Of a stretch of DNA of 54,643 bases, positions 44,474 through 54,643 are shown in pieces. The notes beneath the pieces were generated by a model. That model was not told where the DNA came from. It worked only from the letters and a program-made list of their open reading frames with translations, and ran no database searches. The stretch comes from Oligoflexus sp. Its GTDB lineage: Bacteria > Bdellovibrionota_B > Oligoflexia > Oligoflexales > Oligoflexaceae. Both the position numbers and the translations under genes were made by a program. The stretch is from positions 1 to 54,643 of the forward strand of contig NZ_DASTAT010000131.1 in NCBI RefSeq assembly GCF_035712445.1, given 5' to 3'. Numbering within the stretch: position 1 is the first letter of the stretch; the number at the start of each line of letters is the position of its first letter.

Positions 44474-46174
44474 TCAGAAGAGAAGGACATCGCCGCGTTC
44501 GGCGCCTTTTTGATCTTCAGCTTCCTCTTTCGTCCCGGGCTCGACTTCTTTCTTCAGCTTTTCGTCCGGCGTATCGAACACCAGGACTTCGCCTGCTTTG
44601 CTATCCTGCTTTTTCACGGACGTCGATTTCAGCTCGGTCGCGACCGGCGGATCATCGAAGGTCAATGTCGGAGGCGCCTGACGCGCTGGGGACGCCGAGC
44701 TCTTGGGCGCTGCAGACGGAACAAAGTCCTGGCCTGCCGCCATCTTCATCGGACGCTCATTCATACTGTCCGTGCTCAGCATACTGAGCTTGGTGACCAT
44801 TTCCTCGGCCAGATTCGAAATCTGCCGGATCGGAACCACGGCCGCTTCGATTTCCTGCCGCGTAATATCCTGGAACTGCAGACTGAGAATAATCTGGTCG
44901 ATGTTATGCGCCACGCTCTGGGAGCTGATGACCGACGAGTCGACCAGCTTCGAGAACACGGCTGTGGATTCGCGCGCGGTCTGAAGCAGTGACTTCACCG
45001 CTTTATCCACGCTATCCTTCTTGCTTTCCGTCTTGCTTCTGTTATCGATCAAGGATTTGGAAATGGCCTCGATCGAATCGTTCACCTTGCCGACGATCTG
45101 GGTGATGTCGTTGGACGCCTGATTGGTCCGATCCGACAGCTTCCTGACTTCCTCGGCAACCACCGAGAAGCCCCGACCATGCTCGCCGGCACGCGCAGCT
45201 TCGATCGCCGCGTTCAACGCGAGCAGGTTGGTCTGATCCGAGATGTACTGGATATCTTCGGTGATCTTGTTGATGGTCGCGGTGTTTTCCAGGATGGCCT
45301 GGATCGACTGCGAGAAGTGCAGATTGAGTTTGCCGTTTTCATCCAGCATGTCCGTCATTTCCTGAAGCAGTTTCAGTGCGACGGAAATCACGCCGGACAG
45401 CGAAAGTTTTTCCTCATCATCGCTTTTGCCGAGGCTGCCCGAGAATTGCTTATTGATCTCGTTGGATTCAGCCAGGTGCTCCTGGGCTTTTTCATAAATG
45501 GAACGAACCTTGTCACCGATCTCGATGGCCGAGGTTTCCGTGTGTTCGATGACGGCGGACATCTGCTTTTGAATCGTGGGCACGAGACCGAGGATATGCC
45601 GCAGAAGTTTTTCCTGGGCCGCAAGATGCTCGTCACGCTCCGAGAGATGCGACTGAAGCTGGCGGATTCTCTCGTTCTGCTTCACGGCCTCATCATTATT
45701 GCCGGGCTTACTGAGACGCTCGCGGTGGCCTTCGATCTCGACTTTCAGATCATTCAACTGGACGCGAATATTGGCAAGGTCGGAGTTGCGTTCGCCGAGC
45801 TGCACGCGCAGGCGGTTGTTTTCAATCTCCAGCTCTTTGAGCGCCGTCTCCAGTCCGCTCTTGTCCAGCGAATGCTTTTTGTCGAGGTTATTCTTCAGAA
45901 GAACGAGCTTCTTTTCGGCAATGCGATCCACCTTGTCGGTGGCCGTTTGCAGCTCCAGATGCAGCCTTTGGATTTCGTCGGCATCGCCTTCGTCTTTCTC
46001 AGGCGCAGCGTCCTTGGTGCTGAAGGCCTGGAACACGACAAACGCCCAGAGCACAGCGGCCAGGAGCGGCACGACGAAGCCTTGAAATTCGATCACGGAA
46101 GAAAACCCTATCGCTGCTGCGGGCAGTGTGGCCAGCGCGGCTACAACCAGGGGATCTTTGAAAAACCTCGACAT
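44474..46174 (-). CDS. Methyl-accepting chemotaxis protein without a periplasmic sensor domain
   Basis: ATG 46174 has AAGGGA 7 bases ahead; a longer start at 46225 lacks it. The 566-aa product has two close hydrophobic helices (about 12-28 and 30-48), a coiled coil, then the intact signalling tip DQTNLLALNAAIEAARAGEH followed by GRGFSVVAEEVRKLSDRTNQ. The C-terminal 90 residues are a Pro/Ala/Lys-rich tail with no receptor-docking pentapeptide. It probably reports membrane or cytoplasmic state to a CheA array. It lies downstream of flbD and a TPR gene on the same strand. Confidence 0.88.
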   Translation of the reverse strand: MSRFFKDPLVVAALATLPAAAIGFSSVIEFQGFVVPLLAAVLWAFVVFQAFSTKDAAPEKDEGDADEIQRLHLELQTATDKVDRIAEKKLVLLKNNLDKKHSLDKSGLETALKELEIENNRLRVQLGERNSDLANIRVQLNDLKVEIEGHRERLSKPGNNDEAVKQNERIRQLQSHLSERDEHLAAQEKLLRHILGLVPTIQKQMSAVIEHTETSAIEIGDKVRSIYEKAQEHLAESNEINKQFSGSLGKSDDEEKLSLSGVISVALKLLQEMTDMLDENGKLNLHFSQSIQAILENTATINKITEDIQYISDQTNLLALNAAIEAARAGEHGRGFSVVAEEVRKLSDRTNQASNDITQIVGKVNDSIEAISKSLIDNRSKTESKKDSVDKAVKSLLQTARESTAVFSKLVDSSVISSQSVAHNIDQIILSLQFQDITRQEIEAAVVPIRQISNLAEEMVTKLSMLSTDSMNERPMKMAAGQDFVPSAAPKSSASPARQAPPTLTFDDPPVATELKSTSVKKQDSKAGEVLVFDTPDEKLKKEVEPGTKEEAEDQKGAERGDVLLF

Positions 46175-46329
46175 AACATCATCCCTTCGCTCGTAACGAA
46201 AAAGAGCCGAGTTCAGTAAGTTCATCGGTCGCTCAGGTTAATTCTTGAATTCTTTCCAAGGCTTGGATGGGAGCGTGGGCGGCGGCTGGGTCAAGATCAC
46301 AGGACTTTTGTCGGACTTTTTGCGAATGA

Positions 46330-48687
46330 TCAATTCTGCCAAAGGTTTTCCAACTCGGTGGGCTGCACCCGGAGGCGACTCTGCGCATAGCGAACCTCGG
46401 GGATTTCTGCACCGCCTTTGGTGGTCAGGAGCTTCCAAAGCGCGACGGCCGATTCCTTATCACCCTGGGCGTTCGACTCCTCCGCAACGTGCCAGATGAT
46501 GGAGGCCGTCATCGCATTGAAGGGAATATAATCGCGTTTCAGATAACGCTGCGCCAGCTCGCTGATGGCGCCCTTGTTCATATCGAGTTCCAGTTCCATC
46601 AGGGAATAGGCGCAGTTGGTTTCAAAACGCAGAAGGTCTTTCAGGCTGCCATCAATAAAGCGCGTGGCAGTGCGCTGCACGGCCATCCGCTCCCGCAGGC
46701 GATCATGGGTTTGAATCTTCTGCAGCATCGGATAGACGATATCACAGCCGATCGACACGTCGTCCTCCACCCACTTCAGGCCCAGAGCCAGGATCCAGGG
46801 ATAGTGCTCAAAGCCCTGCTTATGATTGATGATTCGATGCAGGTAAAGGCGGACGCGATCCTCGAGCGGGATATACATATCGAGCTTTTCGAGCTCCAGG
46901 GCCAGCTCACGATTGCGCTGCACCCAATGATCCTTATCCTTGCCCTCGGTTTGATCGACCAGCTCCACCAGCACCGAAGCGAGCTGCAAAAGACCCAGTT
47001 CGTTCATGCGGCTCTTTTCGAAAACGGGCAGAAACTCCTTGGCTTTTCCGGCCTGATTGATCTCGGCATAGGCTGCGAAGAGCCGCGTCGCGAGTTTCTC
47101 GTTGACCTCGGGAAACAGATAGGACCGGGTTTTTTCGAAGAATTGCACGGCACCAAAGATGTCCCCGGCTTTGAAGTAATCTTCGATCTTGCGGGACTGA
47201 ACTTCGCGCACAGGCTCGACCAGCTTCTGCAGAAAAGCCGAATTGGGATAATTCTGCGCGAAGGCCCGCACGCGCTCGACCATTTCCGGCGTGCGTTCGT
47301 GCTGGGCATACGAGGCCGTTTCACAGGTCCAGGCCATTTCCTGGGCCGGAGGCGGGATCACATCCGCCTGGCCTTTGAGTTCCTGAAGCAGCTTACGAGC
47401 ATGAAGGATGTTGTTGCCTTCGTATTCGGGAAGCTCCAGACAGGCGAGGCGAATCCTCGCGAAGTTAGCTGTGACGTGCCCACGAAATTCCTGTCCATGC
47501 TGAAAGTAGCTGAGACGGGCCTTTTCATAGTTCTTGGTGGCCAGCCAGGTATCGGCGATCCTGAGGCTGGCCAGGGCCTGCATATTGGTATCAAGATCCT
47601 CCACAGCCTGCGGCAAGCCAGCTGCCTGCAGCGCATACTGCATGGTCTTGCGCGCTTCTTCGAAACGGCCCAGCCAGAAAAGGGATTCCCCGCGCAGGAT
47701 ATACTGCGAAGGACGGATCTGATTCAGCTCGCGATCTATTTTGTTGGCCGCTGCGTAGACCTCTTCAGCCAGCTCAAAGTTGTTCAGATCATAATAGATA
47801 TCACCGATGCGCGCGAAGATCGCAGCGGATGAAGCCGTATCCTCGTCCTGGCGCAGAGTCAGATCCAGTTCCTGCACAGCTTCCAGATAGGAGCGATTGC
47901 GGATATGCACCTCGGCCATCATGCGGCGCAGATCACGGCGGTATTCCTTGCGCCCGGTTCTGCGCAGAAAGTCGAGTCCATTCGCCACCGATCCCGAGAC
48001 TCCGGCCCAGCGCTCATAATTGAAGTAAATAACGGATTGATTGTAGTAAGCCCGCGGGGAAACCCTTTCCAAAAGACCGTCGGGCAGATCCTTCTTGCGA
48101 TCAAAAGCCCAGGCGAGGAAGGTCGTGGCATTCACAAAATCCTGCCGAACTTCCGGTACATCATACTTTTTGCCATTGGCCTTCCACTTCAGCCAGCCCT
48201 GATAGAGGAAGGACTGGGCAATGAAATAATCCGCCCGTCGGTGCGCTTCGTACTTGCGGCCATAGCGTGCGCGGCCGCTGAGCCAGGTCTTGCGGGCCTC
48301 ATCGACATTGCCTTCCAGAAAGAGGACGCGGCCCCGGTTCATATGCTGATAGGCGCGTCCTTCCCCGGTCGTGGCCGGAAAATCCGCGCGCATGGCTTCG
48401 CTGTCAAATTCGGGGTTCATATCCAGATCAAAGCTGACCTTGGGCAGGGTCGAGGGATAACGCCAGAAAACTTCGGAGCTGTTCGACCGGGTTTCCTCTT
48501 TTTGCTCAAAGTCACCGACGAACATGAAATTTTTGATGATGCTGTCGGCCGAGCGTTCATAAATCTCGGATTTGGGGTCCTCTTTGGGGACCGGCGCGGG
48601 TTTGGGTGCTTTGCGCGCGAATGCGATCCCGCCGGCAAGCCCGAGGCCTGACAGGAGGAGGAGCGCTTTTTTAAGGGAAAGACCCAA
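46330..48687 (-). CDS. Exported TPR protein between flbD and MCP
   Basis: TTG 48687 is the start, with AAGGAAG 7 bases before. The 785-aa product has a signal peptide (KKALLLLSGLGLAGGIAF..., cleaved near FAR), then a Pro/Lys-rich linker and about 700 residues of TPR-like helical repeats (for example ADYFIAQSFLYQGWLKWKAN and IGDIYYDLNNFELAEEVYAA). It belongs to the same style of envelope TPR protein as the one at 29715-32051. Lying between flbD and an MCP, it is likely tied to motility or the motor. No named family recognised. Confidence 0.72.
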   Translation of the reverse strand: MGLSLKKALLLLSGLGLAGGIAFARKAPKPAPVPKEDPKSEIYERSADSIIKNFMFVGDFEQKEETRSNSSEVFWRYPSTLPKVSFDLDMNPEFDSEAMRADFPATTGEGRAYQHMNRGRVLFLEGNVDEARKTWLSGRARYGRKYEAHRRADYFIAQSFLYQGWLKWKANGKKYDVPEVRQDFVNATTFLAWAFDRKKDLPDGLLERVSPRAYYNQSVIYFNYERWAGVSGSVANGLDFLRRTGRKEYRRDLRRMMAEVHIRNRSYLEAVQELDLTLRQDEDTASSAAIFARIGDIYYDLNNFELAEEVYAAANKIDRELNQIRPSQYILRGESLFWLGRFEEARKTMQYALQAAGLPQAVEDLDTNMQALASLRIADTWLATKNYEKARLSYFQHGQEFRGHVTANFARIRLACLELPEYEGNNILHARKLLQELKGQADVIPPPAQEMAWTCETASYAQHERTPEMVERVRAFAQNYPNSAFLQKLVEPVREVQSRKIEDYFKAGDIFGAVQFFEKTRSYLFPEVNEKLATRLFAAYAEINQAGKAKEFLPVFEKSRMNELGLLQLASVLVELVDQTEGKDKDHWVQRNRELALELEKLDMYIPLEDRVRLYLHRIINHKQGFEHYPWILALGLKWVEDDVSIGCDIVYPMLQKIQTHDRLRERMAVQRTATRFIDGSLKDLLRFETNCAYSLMELELDMNKGAISELAQRYLKRDYIPFNAMTASIIWHVAEESNAQGDKESAVALWKLLTTKGGAEIPEVRYAQSRLRVQPTELENLWQN

Positions 48688-48744
48688 ATCCCTGCTTCCT
48701 TGTTCTGAAGGTTGCAGGACTGGTCGGCAGAAAATGCCGCAGAC

Positions 48745-48948
48745 TCAAGGGGCCGTCGTCGCGGACTGGCGAAATACGGCAGCCTGGTATTCCACTACGG
48801 CTTGGGAAATGGCATCGAGAGACTCCTGCACCATCAAAGACTCACCGTTGGTAAAAAAAATGATGGTGTCCGGAACTGACTCGATATATTTGACGGTTTC
48901 CAGATTGATAAGGATTTTTTGCTGATCCAGCTTGGTCAGAAGTATCAT
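48745..48948 (-). CDS. flbD: Flagellar protein FlbD
   Basis: The 67-aa product follows the FlbD pattern from end to end: MILLTKLDQQKILINLETVKY, read as short blocks MILLTKLDQQK and LINLETVKYIE, then PDTIIFFTNGESLMVQES. Length is typical (about 65-80). FlbD proteins are small flagellar-operon proteins of unclear biochemical role. It leads an operon with the TPR and MCP genes. AAAGGA lies before the ATG. The promoter is shared divergently with prfB. Confidence 0.85.
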   Translation of the reverse strand: MILLTKLDQQKILINLETVKYIESVPDTIIFFTNGESLMVQESLDAISQAVVEYQAAVFRQSATTAP

Positions 48949-48995
48949 CGCGGGTCCTTTCGCGGCAGGCTGGCTATGGCGGTCGTCTTGCAGTT

Positions 48996-49025
48996 ATGGT
49001 AGTTTCGTCGGTCTTCGACCGTCAA
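48996..49025 (-). promoter_or_regulatory. Putative flbD promoter
   Basis: On the minus strand TTGACG (49025-49020) and TACCAT (49001-48996) have an 18-base spacer, about 50 bases before the flbD start. The spacer holds the inverted repeat CGGTC-TTC-GACCG (49009-49021). Confidence 0.45.
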
Positions 49026-49050
49026 GCTCCCCTATTTGGAGAATCCTTAT

Positions 49051-50170
49051 ATGCAATTAGACGTTCTCAATTCCCGCGCCAAAGAAGCAGCTACCAAGTA
49101 CGATCGCGTGTGGAGGTTTCTTTGACGTCCCTAGCAAGCAATCCCAGCTGCAGGACATCGAAGCTGAAATAGAAGCCCGTCCCGACTTTTGGTCCAACCC
49201 CACTGTCTCGGCTCCCATCCTGAAGAAAAAACGCGCTTTGGAATTGGCTGTCAATCGGGCGAAAGTCCTGACGGCAACGCGCGACGATCTGAAGGCCGCT
49301 CTCGAATTGGCGGAAGAAGCCGGTGATGAAGAATATCTTCAGGAATCCGTACGCCTTCTCGAACTGCTTGAGAAAGAGCTGCAGGCCCTGGAAATCCAGA
49401 GTCTGCTCGGCGGTGAAGTCGATGGCAACGATGCAATTTTGACGATCAACTCGGGCGCCGGTGGGACCGAATCCTGTGACTGGGCGTCCATGCTGTTTCG
49501 GATGTACCTGCGCTATGCCGAACGCAAAGGCTGGGAAACCGAGATCCACGACGTTCAGGACGGCGACGAGGCAGGCATCAAGAGTGCGACGATCGAGGTG
49601 CGCGGACCTTACGCGTTTGGTCTTCTGAAAGCGGAATCGGGTGTGCATCGTTTGGTACGGATCAGTCCTTACGACTCCAACGCAAGACGCCATACCTCTT
49701 TTGCATCGGTCTATGTTTCGCCGATTGTTGATGACAATATTGAGATCACGATCGCGGACTCGGATCTTAAAGTCGATACCTATCGCGCATCCGGTGCCGG
49801 TGGTCAGCACGTAAACCGTACGGATTCTGCTGTCCGCATCACGCACATGCCATCAGGTATTGTCGTGGCCTGTCAGACGCAAAGATCGCAGCATCAAAAC
49901 CGCGATCAGGCCATGAAAATCCTGAAGTCACGCCTCTACGAACGCGAACTGGAAGCCCGCAAAGCCGCGCAAGCCGTGGTTGAAGGCAACAAGAGCGATG
50001 TGTCGTTCGGCAGTCAGATTCGTTCCTATGTTCTGCATCCCTATAAACTTGTTAAGGATCATCGAACCGATCATGAATCCTTTGCTCCTGATGAAGTGCT
50101 CGATGGTTCCATCGACACCTTTATCAACGAGTATTTGGGGCAGCAGTACAAAACGCCTGCGGGTGAGTGA
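49051..50170 (+). CDS. prfB: Peptide chain release factor 2, programmed +1 frameshift
   Basis: The coding sequence is 49051-49122 joined to 49124-50170. Translation starts at ATG 49051 (GGAGA 8 bases ahead) and meets an in-frame TGA at 49123-49125 after 24 codons; slipping at CTT adds one base and reads GAC GTC CCT. The product is 372 aa. GGQ is at 250-252, A246 is present, and the codon-recognition tripeptide at 205-207 is SPY where E. coli has SPF. RF2 ends translation at UGA and UAA, and the frameshift gives autoregulation: low RF2 lets ribosomes slip. Treating the two parts as separate broken genes would be wrong. Confidence 0.97.
49111..49125 (+). promoter_or_regulatory. prfB programmed frameshift site
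   Basis: TGGAGGTTTCTTTGA contains an internal Shine-Dalgarno-like GGAGG just before the slippery CTT TGA, followed by C. This is the same design as E. coli prfB (AGGGGG TAT CTT TGA C). Confidence 0.95.
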
Positions 50171-50242
50171 GCGGCAGCAGTCGACAGTCCACGCAGCACA
50201 AAGCGCGTCCGTCGACGGCAACGGGGGTCGCGCAACACCCAC

Positions 50243-50293
50243 GTCACCCCCGAAGCTCACTCCGTCACCCCCGAAGCTCACTCCGTCACCCCC
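50243..50293. repeat. 21-bp tandem repeat, 2.4 copies
   Basis: The unit GTCACCCCCGAAGCTCACTCC occurs at 50243-50263 and 50264-50284 and begins a third time at 50285-50293, perfect across two full units. Unit broken as GTCACCCCCG plus AAGCTCACTCC. Function unknown. Confidence 0.75.
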
Positions 50294-50429
50294 CGCAACG
50301 TGGGGGGCTGCATTTCCAGGCTTTTCCACCTTTTTTTTAATTTTTTCCAATTTTATCAAGTTCTCATGAGAACAGGTCCATACTTTCCCTCAGGAGTGTA
50401 TGCAAGATAGCATTCTTCCAAAACATTTT

Positions 50430-50458
50430 TTGACTTACCCTATTTTCCCCGATATTCT
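50430..50458 (+). promoter_or_regulatory. Putative prkA promoter
   Basis: TTGACT (50430-50435) and TATTCT (50453-50458) are 17 bases apart, in an AT-rich stretch 170 bases before the prkA start. E. coli homologue yeaG is sigma-54 dependent, but no -24/-12 element was found here. Confidence 0.45.
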
Positions 50459-50631
50459 TATATAAGAAAGCGGGACACCCACTCATTAAGCAGCAAAAAT
50501 TAGATGGATGGCAGAAGGTGATCGAACAAGGCGCTTCAAAAAGTTGCCAGATGCTTCGGTTTATGCTTCCGTTATCTATCAGGACCTATGATTAGGGCAG
50601 CGACATCGTTCACTACCAGCGAGGGGCTAGC

Positions 50632-52695
<2,064 letters not shown>

Positions 52696-52728
52696 GACCT
52701 AAGCCGGAGATGGGGGTGATTTTTGGCC

Positions 52729-53832
52729 ATGAAAATGGAATCGGATCTCAACCGGTTCAGAAAAATCGTCCGTGGCAAGATTAAAAAAGAACTCCGGCGT
52801 TTCATTTCCAGTGGCGACCTTGTCGGTCGCCAGGGAAATAAACGCATTACCATCCCTCTTCCTCGCATCGACATTCCTCATTTCAGCTTCGGCAATCGGG
52901 AAAAAGGTGGAGTCGGTCAGGGGGATGGCGAAGTTGGTGATACAGTAGGCCAGGGTCAACCGCAGCCGGGTCAAGGCCAGGCTGGGGAAGGCGAAGGCCA
53001 GCATAGCCTGGAAGTGGATGTGACGCTGGAAGAACTCGCTCAGATCCTGGGCGAGGAGCTGGCGCTTCCTAATATCCAAAGCAAGGGCAAGGAAAACATC
53101 GAGGACAAGAAGTACAAGTACTCGGGCATCCTGAAGAAGGGTCCTGAGTCTTTGCGTCACTTCAAGAGAACGTTCAAGGAGGCGCTGCGCCGCAGCATTT
53201 CCAGCGGTGATTATGATCCGGATAATCCGGTCATCATCCCGGTCAAGGACGACAAGCGTTTCCGTTCCTATCGCATCACGCATGAAAAAGTCGCCAATGC
53301 GGTCATCATCTATATGATGGACGTATCCGGCTCGATGGGTGATGAGCAGAAGGAAATCGTCCGTCTGACCGCGTTCTGGCTCGATACCTGGCTGAGCACG
53401 CAGTACAACGGCCTCGAACGCCGTTACATCATCCACGACGCCACCGCGCGGGAAGTGGATTCGGATACCTTCTACAAGACCAAGGAATCGGGCGGTACCC
53501 TGATCAGTTCGGCCTATAAACTGGCTCTGAAATTGATCGAGGACGGCTTCAATCCTCATGAATGGAACATCTACCTGTTCCACTTCTCGGATGGTGACAA
53601 CTGGTCGGGCAACGATACCGCGGATTGTATGAAGATCCTCGAATCGAGTCTTTTGCCGGTTTCCAACATGTTCTGTTACGGTCAGGTGGAATCCCGCTAT
53701 GGATCGGGCCAGTTCCTCCGCGATCTGCACAAACACTTCGGGGAAGCCAACGAAGGCATCACGACCTGTCAGATCAAAGACCGTGACGCGATCATGGATG
53801 CACTCAAGATCTTTTTAGGCAAGGGGAGGTAA
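52729..53832 (+). CDS. YeaH/YhbH family protein (DUF444, von Willebrand A-like)
   Basis: ATG 52729 is preferred over TTG 52723, with GGTGA-type purines 8-10 bases ahead. The 367-aa product has the DUF444 start (LNRFRKIVRGKIKKELRRFI) then a Gln/Gly-rich linker (about 82-110: GVGQGDGEVGDTVGQGQ). A von Willebrand factor A-like domain follows, with the metal-ion site DVSGSMG near residue 200 and later HFSDGDNW. It is the middle gene of the PrkA module, 33 bases after prkA. It likely binds PrkA or its targets. Confidence 0.92.
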   Translation: MKMESDLNRFRKIVRGKIKKELRRFISSGDLVGRQGNKRITIPLPRIDIPHFSFGNREKGGVGQGDGEVGDTVGQGQPQPGQGQAGEGEGQHSLEVDVTLEELAQILGEELALPNIQSKGKENIEDKKYKYSGILKKGPESLRHFKRTFKEALRRSISSGDYDPDNPVIIPVKDDKRFRSYRITHEKVANAVIIYMMDVSGSMGDEQKEIVRLTAFWLDTWLSTQYNGLERRYIIHDATAREVDSDTFYKTKESGGTLISSAYKLALKLIEDGFNPHEWNIYLFHFSDGDNWSGNDTADCMKILESSLLPVSNMFCYGQVESRYGSGQFLRDLHKHFGEANEGITTCQIKDRDAIMDALKIFLGKGR

Positions 53833-53834
53833 GC

Positions 53835-54643
53835 ATGGTCTACAACACCCAACTGACTCCCGAGCTGCGTGACCTGGCCGCTTCCATTCAGGAAGCCGCG
53901 AAGCGCGCAGGCCTGGATTTCTTTGAAACGATTTTTGAACTGGTTGACTACAAGCAGCTGAACGAAATCGCCGCCTATGGCGGCTTCCCCACCCGCTATC
54001 CGCACTGGCGCTTTGGGATGGACTACGAGCGTCTGTCCAAGAGCTACACCTACGGTCTGTCGGTGATCTATGAAATGGTGATCAATAACGATCCGTGCTA
54101 CGCCTACCTTCTGCGCGCCAATAACATGGTTTCGCAGAAGACGGTGATCGCGCACGTTTTCGGTCACTGTGATTTCTTCAAGAACAACTACTGGTTCAGC
54201 AAAACCAATCGGAAGATGCTGGATCAGATGGCCAACCATGCCTCGGTGATCCGCCGCTTCATCGAAGACGTCGGTCATGACGAGGTCGAAGATTACATTG
54301 ACTGCTGTCTGTCGCTGGAAAACCTCATTGATATCTATGCACCCTTCAATCAGCCCGCGCGGAACGTGACGCCAGCCAATTACGAAGATGAGACCGAGCA
54401 CTATCGTGGCGAGCCCGTGCATAAGCTCACGTCCAGTAGAAAATACATGGACAGCTACATCAACCCGAACGAGTTTCTGGAAGGCCAGAAAGCCAAGAAT
54501 GAAGAGAAGGCCAAGCGCAAAAAGAATTTCCCGGAACATCCCGAGCGCGATGTCCTGAAATTCCTTTTGGAATACGCGCCTCTCAACAGCTGGCAAAAGC
54601 GGGTTCTCGGCATTATCCGGGATGAGTCCTATTACTTCGCGCC
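53835..54643 (+). CDS. SpoVR family protein (3' end outside window)
   Basis: ATG 53835 follows GGGGAGG. The frame is open to the window end, about 269 residues of the family's usual 480-510. The family opening is clear: LDFFETIFELVDYKQLNEIA, then YGGFPTRYPHWRFGMDYERL, and VIAHVFGHCDFFKNN with the conserved histidines. It completes the prkA-yeaH-spoVR cluster, as in YcgB of E. coli. Its gene overlaps nothing and is 2 bases after yeaH. Confidence 0.95.
   Translation, partial: MVYNTQLTPELRDLAASIQEAAKRAGLDFFETIFELVDYKQLNEIAAYGGFPTRYPHWRFGMDYERLSKSYTYGLSVIYEMVINNDPCYAYLLRANNMVSQKTVIAHVFGHCDFFKNNYWFSKTNRKMLDQMANHASVIRRFIEDVGHDEVEDYIDCCLSLENLIDIYAPFNQPARNVTPANYEDETEHYRGEPVHKLTSSRKYMDSYINPNEFLEGQKAKNEEKAKRKKNFPEHPERDVLKFLLEYAPLNSWQKRVLGIIRDESYYFA

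Larger units (their letters stand above)
50171..50631 (+). other. Intergenic region between prfB and prkA
   Basis: No gene is supported in these 461 bases. They contain a 21-bp tandem repeat (50243-50293). A GC hairpin CCCCCC (50289-50294) and GGGGGG (50302-50307) is followed about 25 bases later by eight T (50331-50338), a loose terminator candidate for prfB. The prkA promoter lies at 50430-50458. Confidence 0.55.

Noticed and set aside
48977..48992. Sigma-54-like TGGCGG-N5-TTGCA on the plus strand near the prfB start
   Set aside because: Only four of six matches in the -24 element, and a sigma-54 promoter for prfB would be surprising; likely chance.
49051..49125. prfB read as a short broken gene plus a truncated release factor
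   Set aside because: The stop is the conserved RF2 frameshift site (GGAGG then CTT TGA C) and the joined product aligns with full-length RF2.
50243..50293. CRISPR array
   Set aside because: The repeat units are directly tandem with no spacers, too few, and no cas genes are near.

Overview
The window reads as a GC-rich (roughly 56%) Gram-negative, flagellated chromosome segment. The best guess is an Oligoflexus-like member of the Bdellovibrionota/Oligoflexia. This is inferred from the gene mix: many TPR lipid-envelope and flagellar proteins, a FlbD-TPR-MCP operon, HldE for LPS heptose, CheA-like hybrid kinases with non-standard input domains, and a sigma-54 flagellar hierarchy. No rRNA, tRNA, CRISPR array, prophage or intact insertion sequence was seen.

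Layout. 1-7.5 kb is a signalling block. It holds a TPR sensor kinase (cut by the window edge), a TPR class III adenylate cyclase overlapping it by ATGA, a membrane CheA-like kinase, an acyltransferase, and a decayed third copy of the same kinase family behind a 7TM segment. 7.7-14.3 kb carries envelope and secreted enzymes: a lipase-like hydrolase, a Tat-exported PhoD phosphatase fused to a jacalin-like lectin domain, a GSCFA protein, an S9 peptidase and a DUF4360 protein. 14.7-19.9 kb has a degenerate MCP-like protein, a putative histidine-brace (LPMO-like) secreted protein paired with a lipoprotein, a secreted two-CxxCH cytochrome, and a single-domain response regulator. 20.1-25.8 kb has ung, a VC0807-type membrane protein, and nrdAB preceded by an 850-bp region with DnaA-box-like sites, a promoter and a long, hairpin-rich leader.

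25.9-29.5 kb has a DUF805/TPR protein, an unknown exported protein and hldE. 29.6-39.8 kb is one flagellar transcription unit. It starts at a consensus sigma-54 promoter and reads TPR protein, sigma-54 activator, flgB, flgC, fliE, fliF, fliH, fliI, fliJ and a MotE-like gene, with no fliG between fliF and fliH. fmt, purN, a 91-residue CxxC protein and an exported protein follow in the same direction up to a good terminator at 42.8 kb. 42.9-48.9 kb has a ChaN-like protein and, on the other strand, flbD-TPR-MCP. 49.0-50.2 kb is prfB with its programmed +1 frameshift. 50.6 kb to the end is the conserved prkA-yeaH-spoVR stress module, cut in spoVR.

The items most worth a second look are the nrdAB leader RNA region, the family of CheA-like kinases sharing an unnamed input domain (with one deletion-derived remnant), the histidine-brace/lipoprotein pair, the PhoD-jacalin fusion, the secreted cytochrome, and the self-contained sigma-54 flagellar operon lacking fliG. 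All family assignments come from reading motifs by eye; no database search was run.
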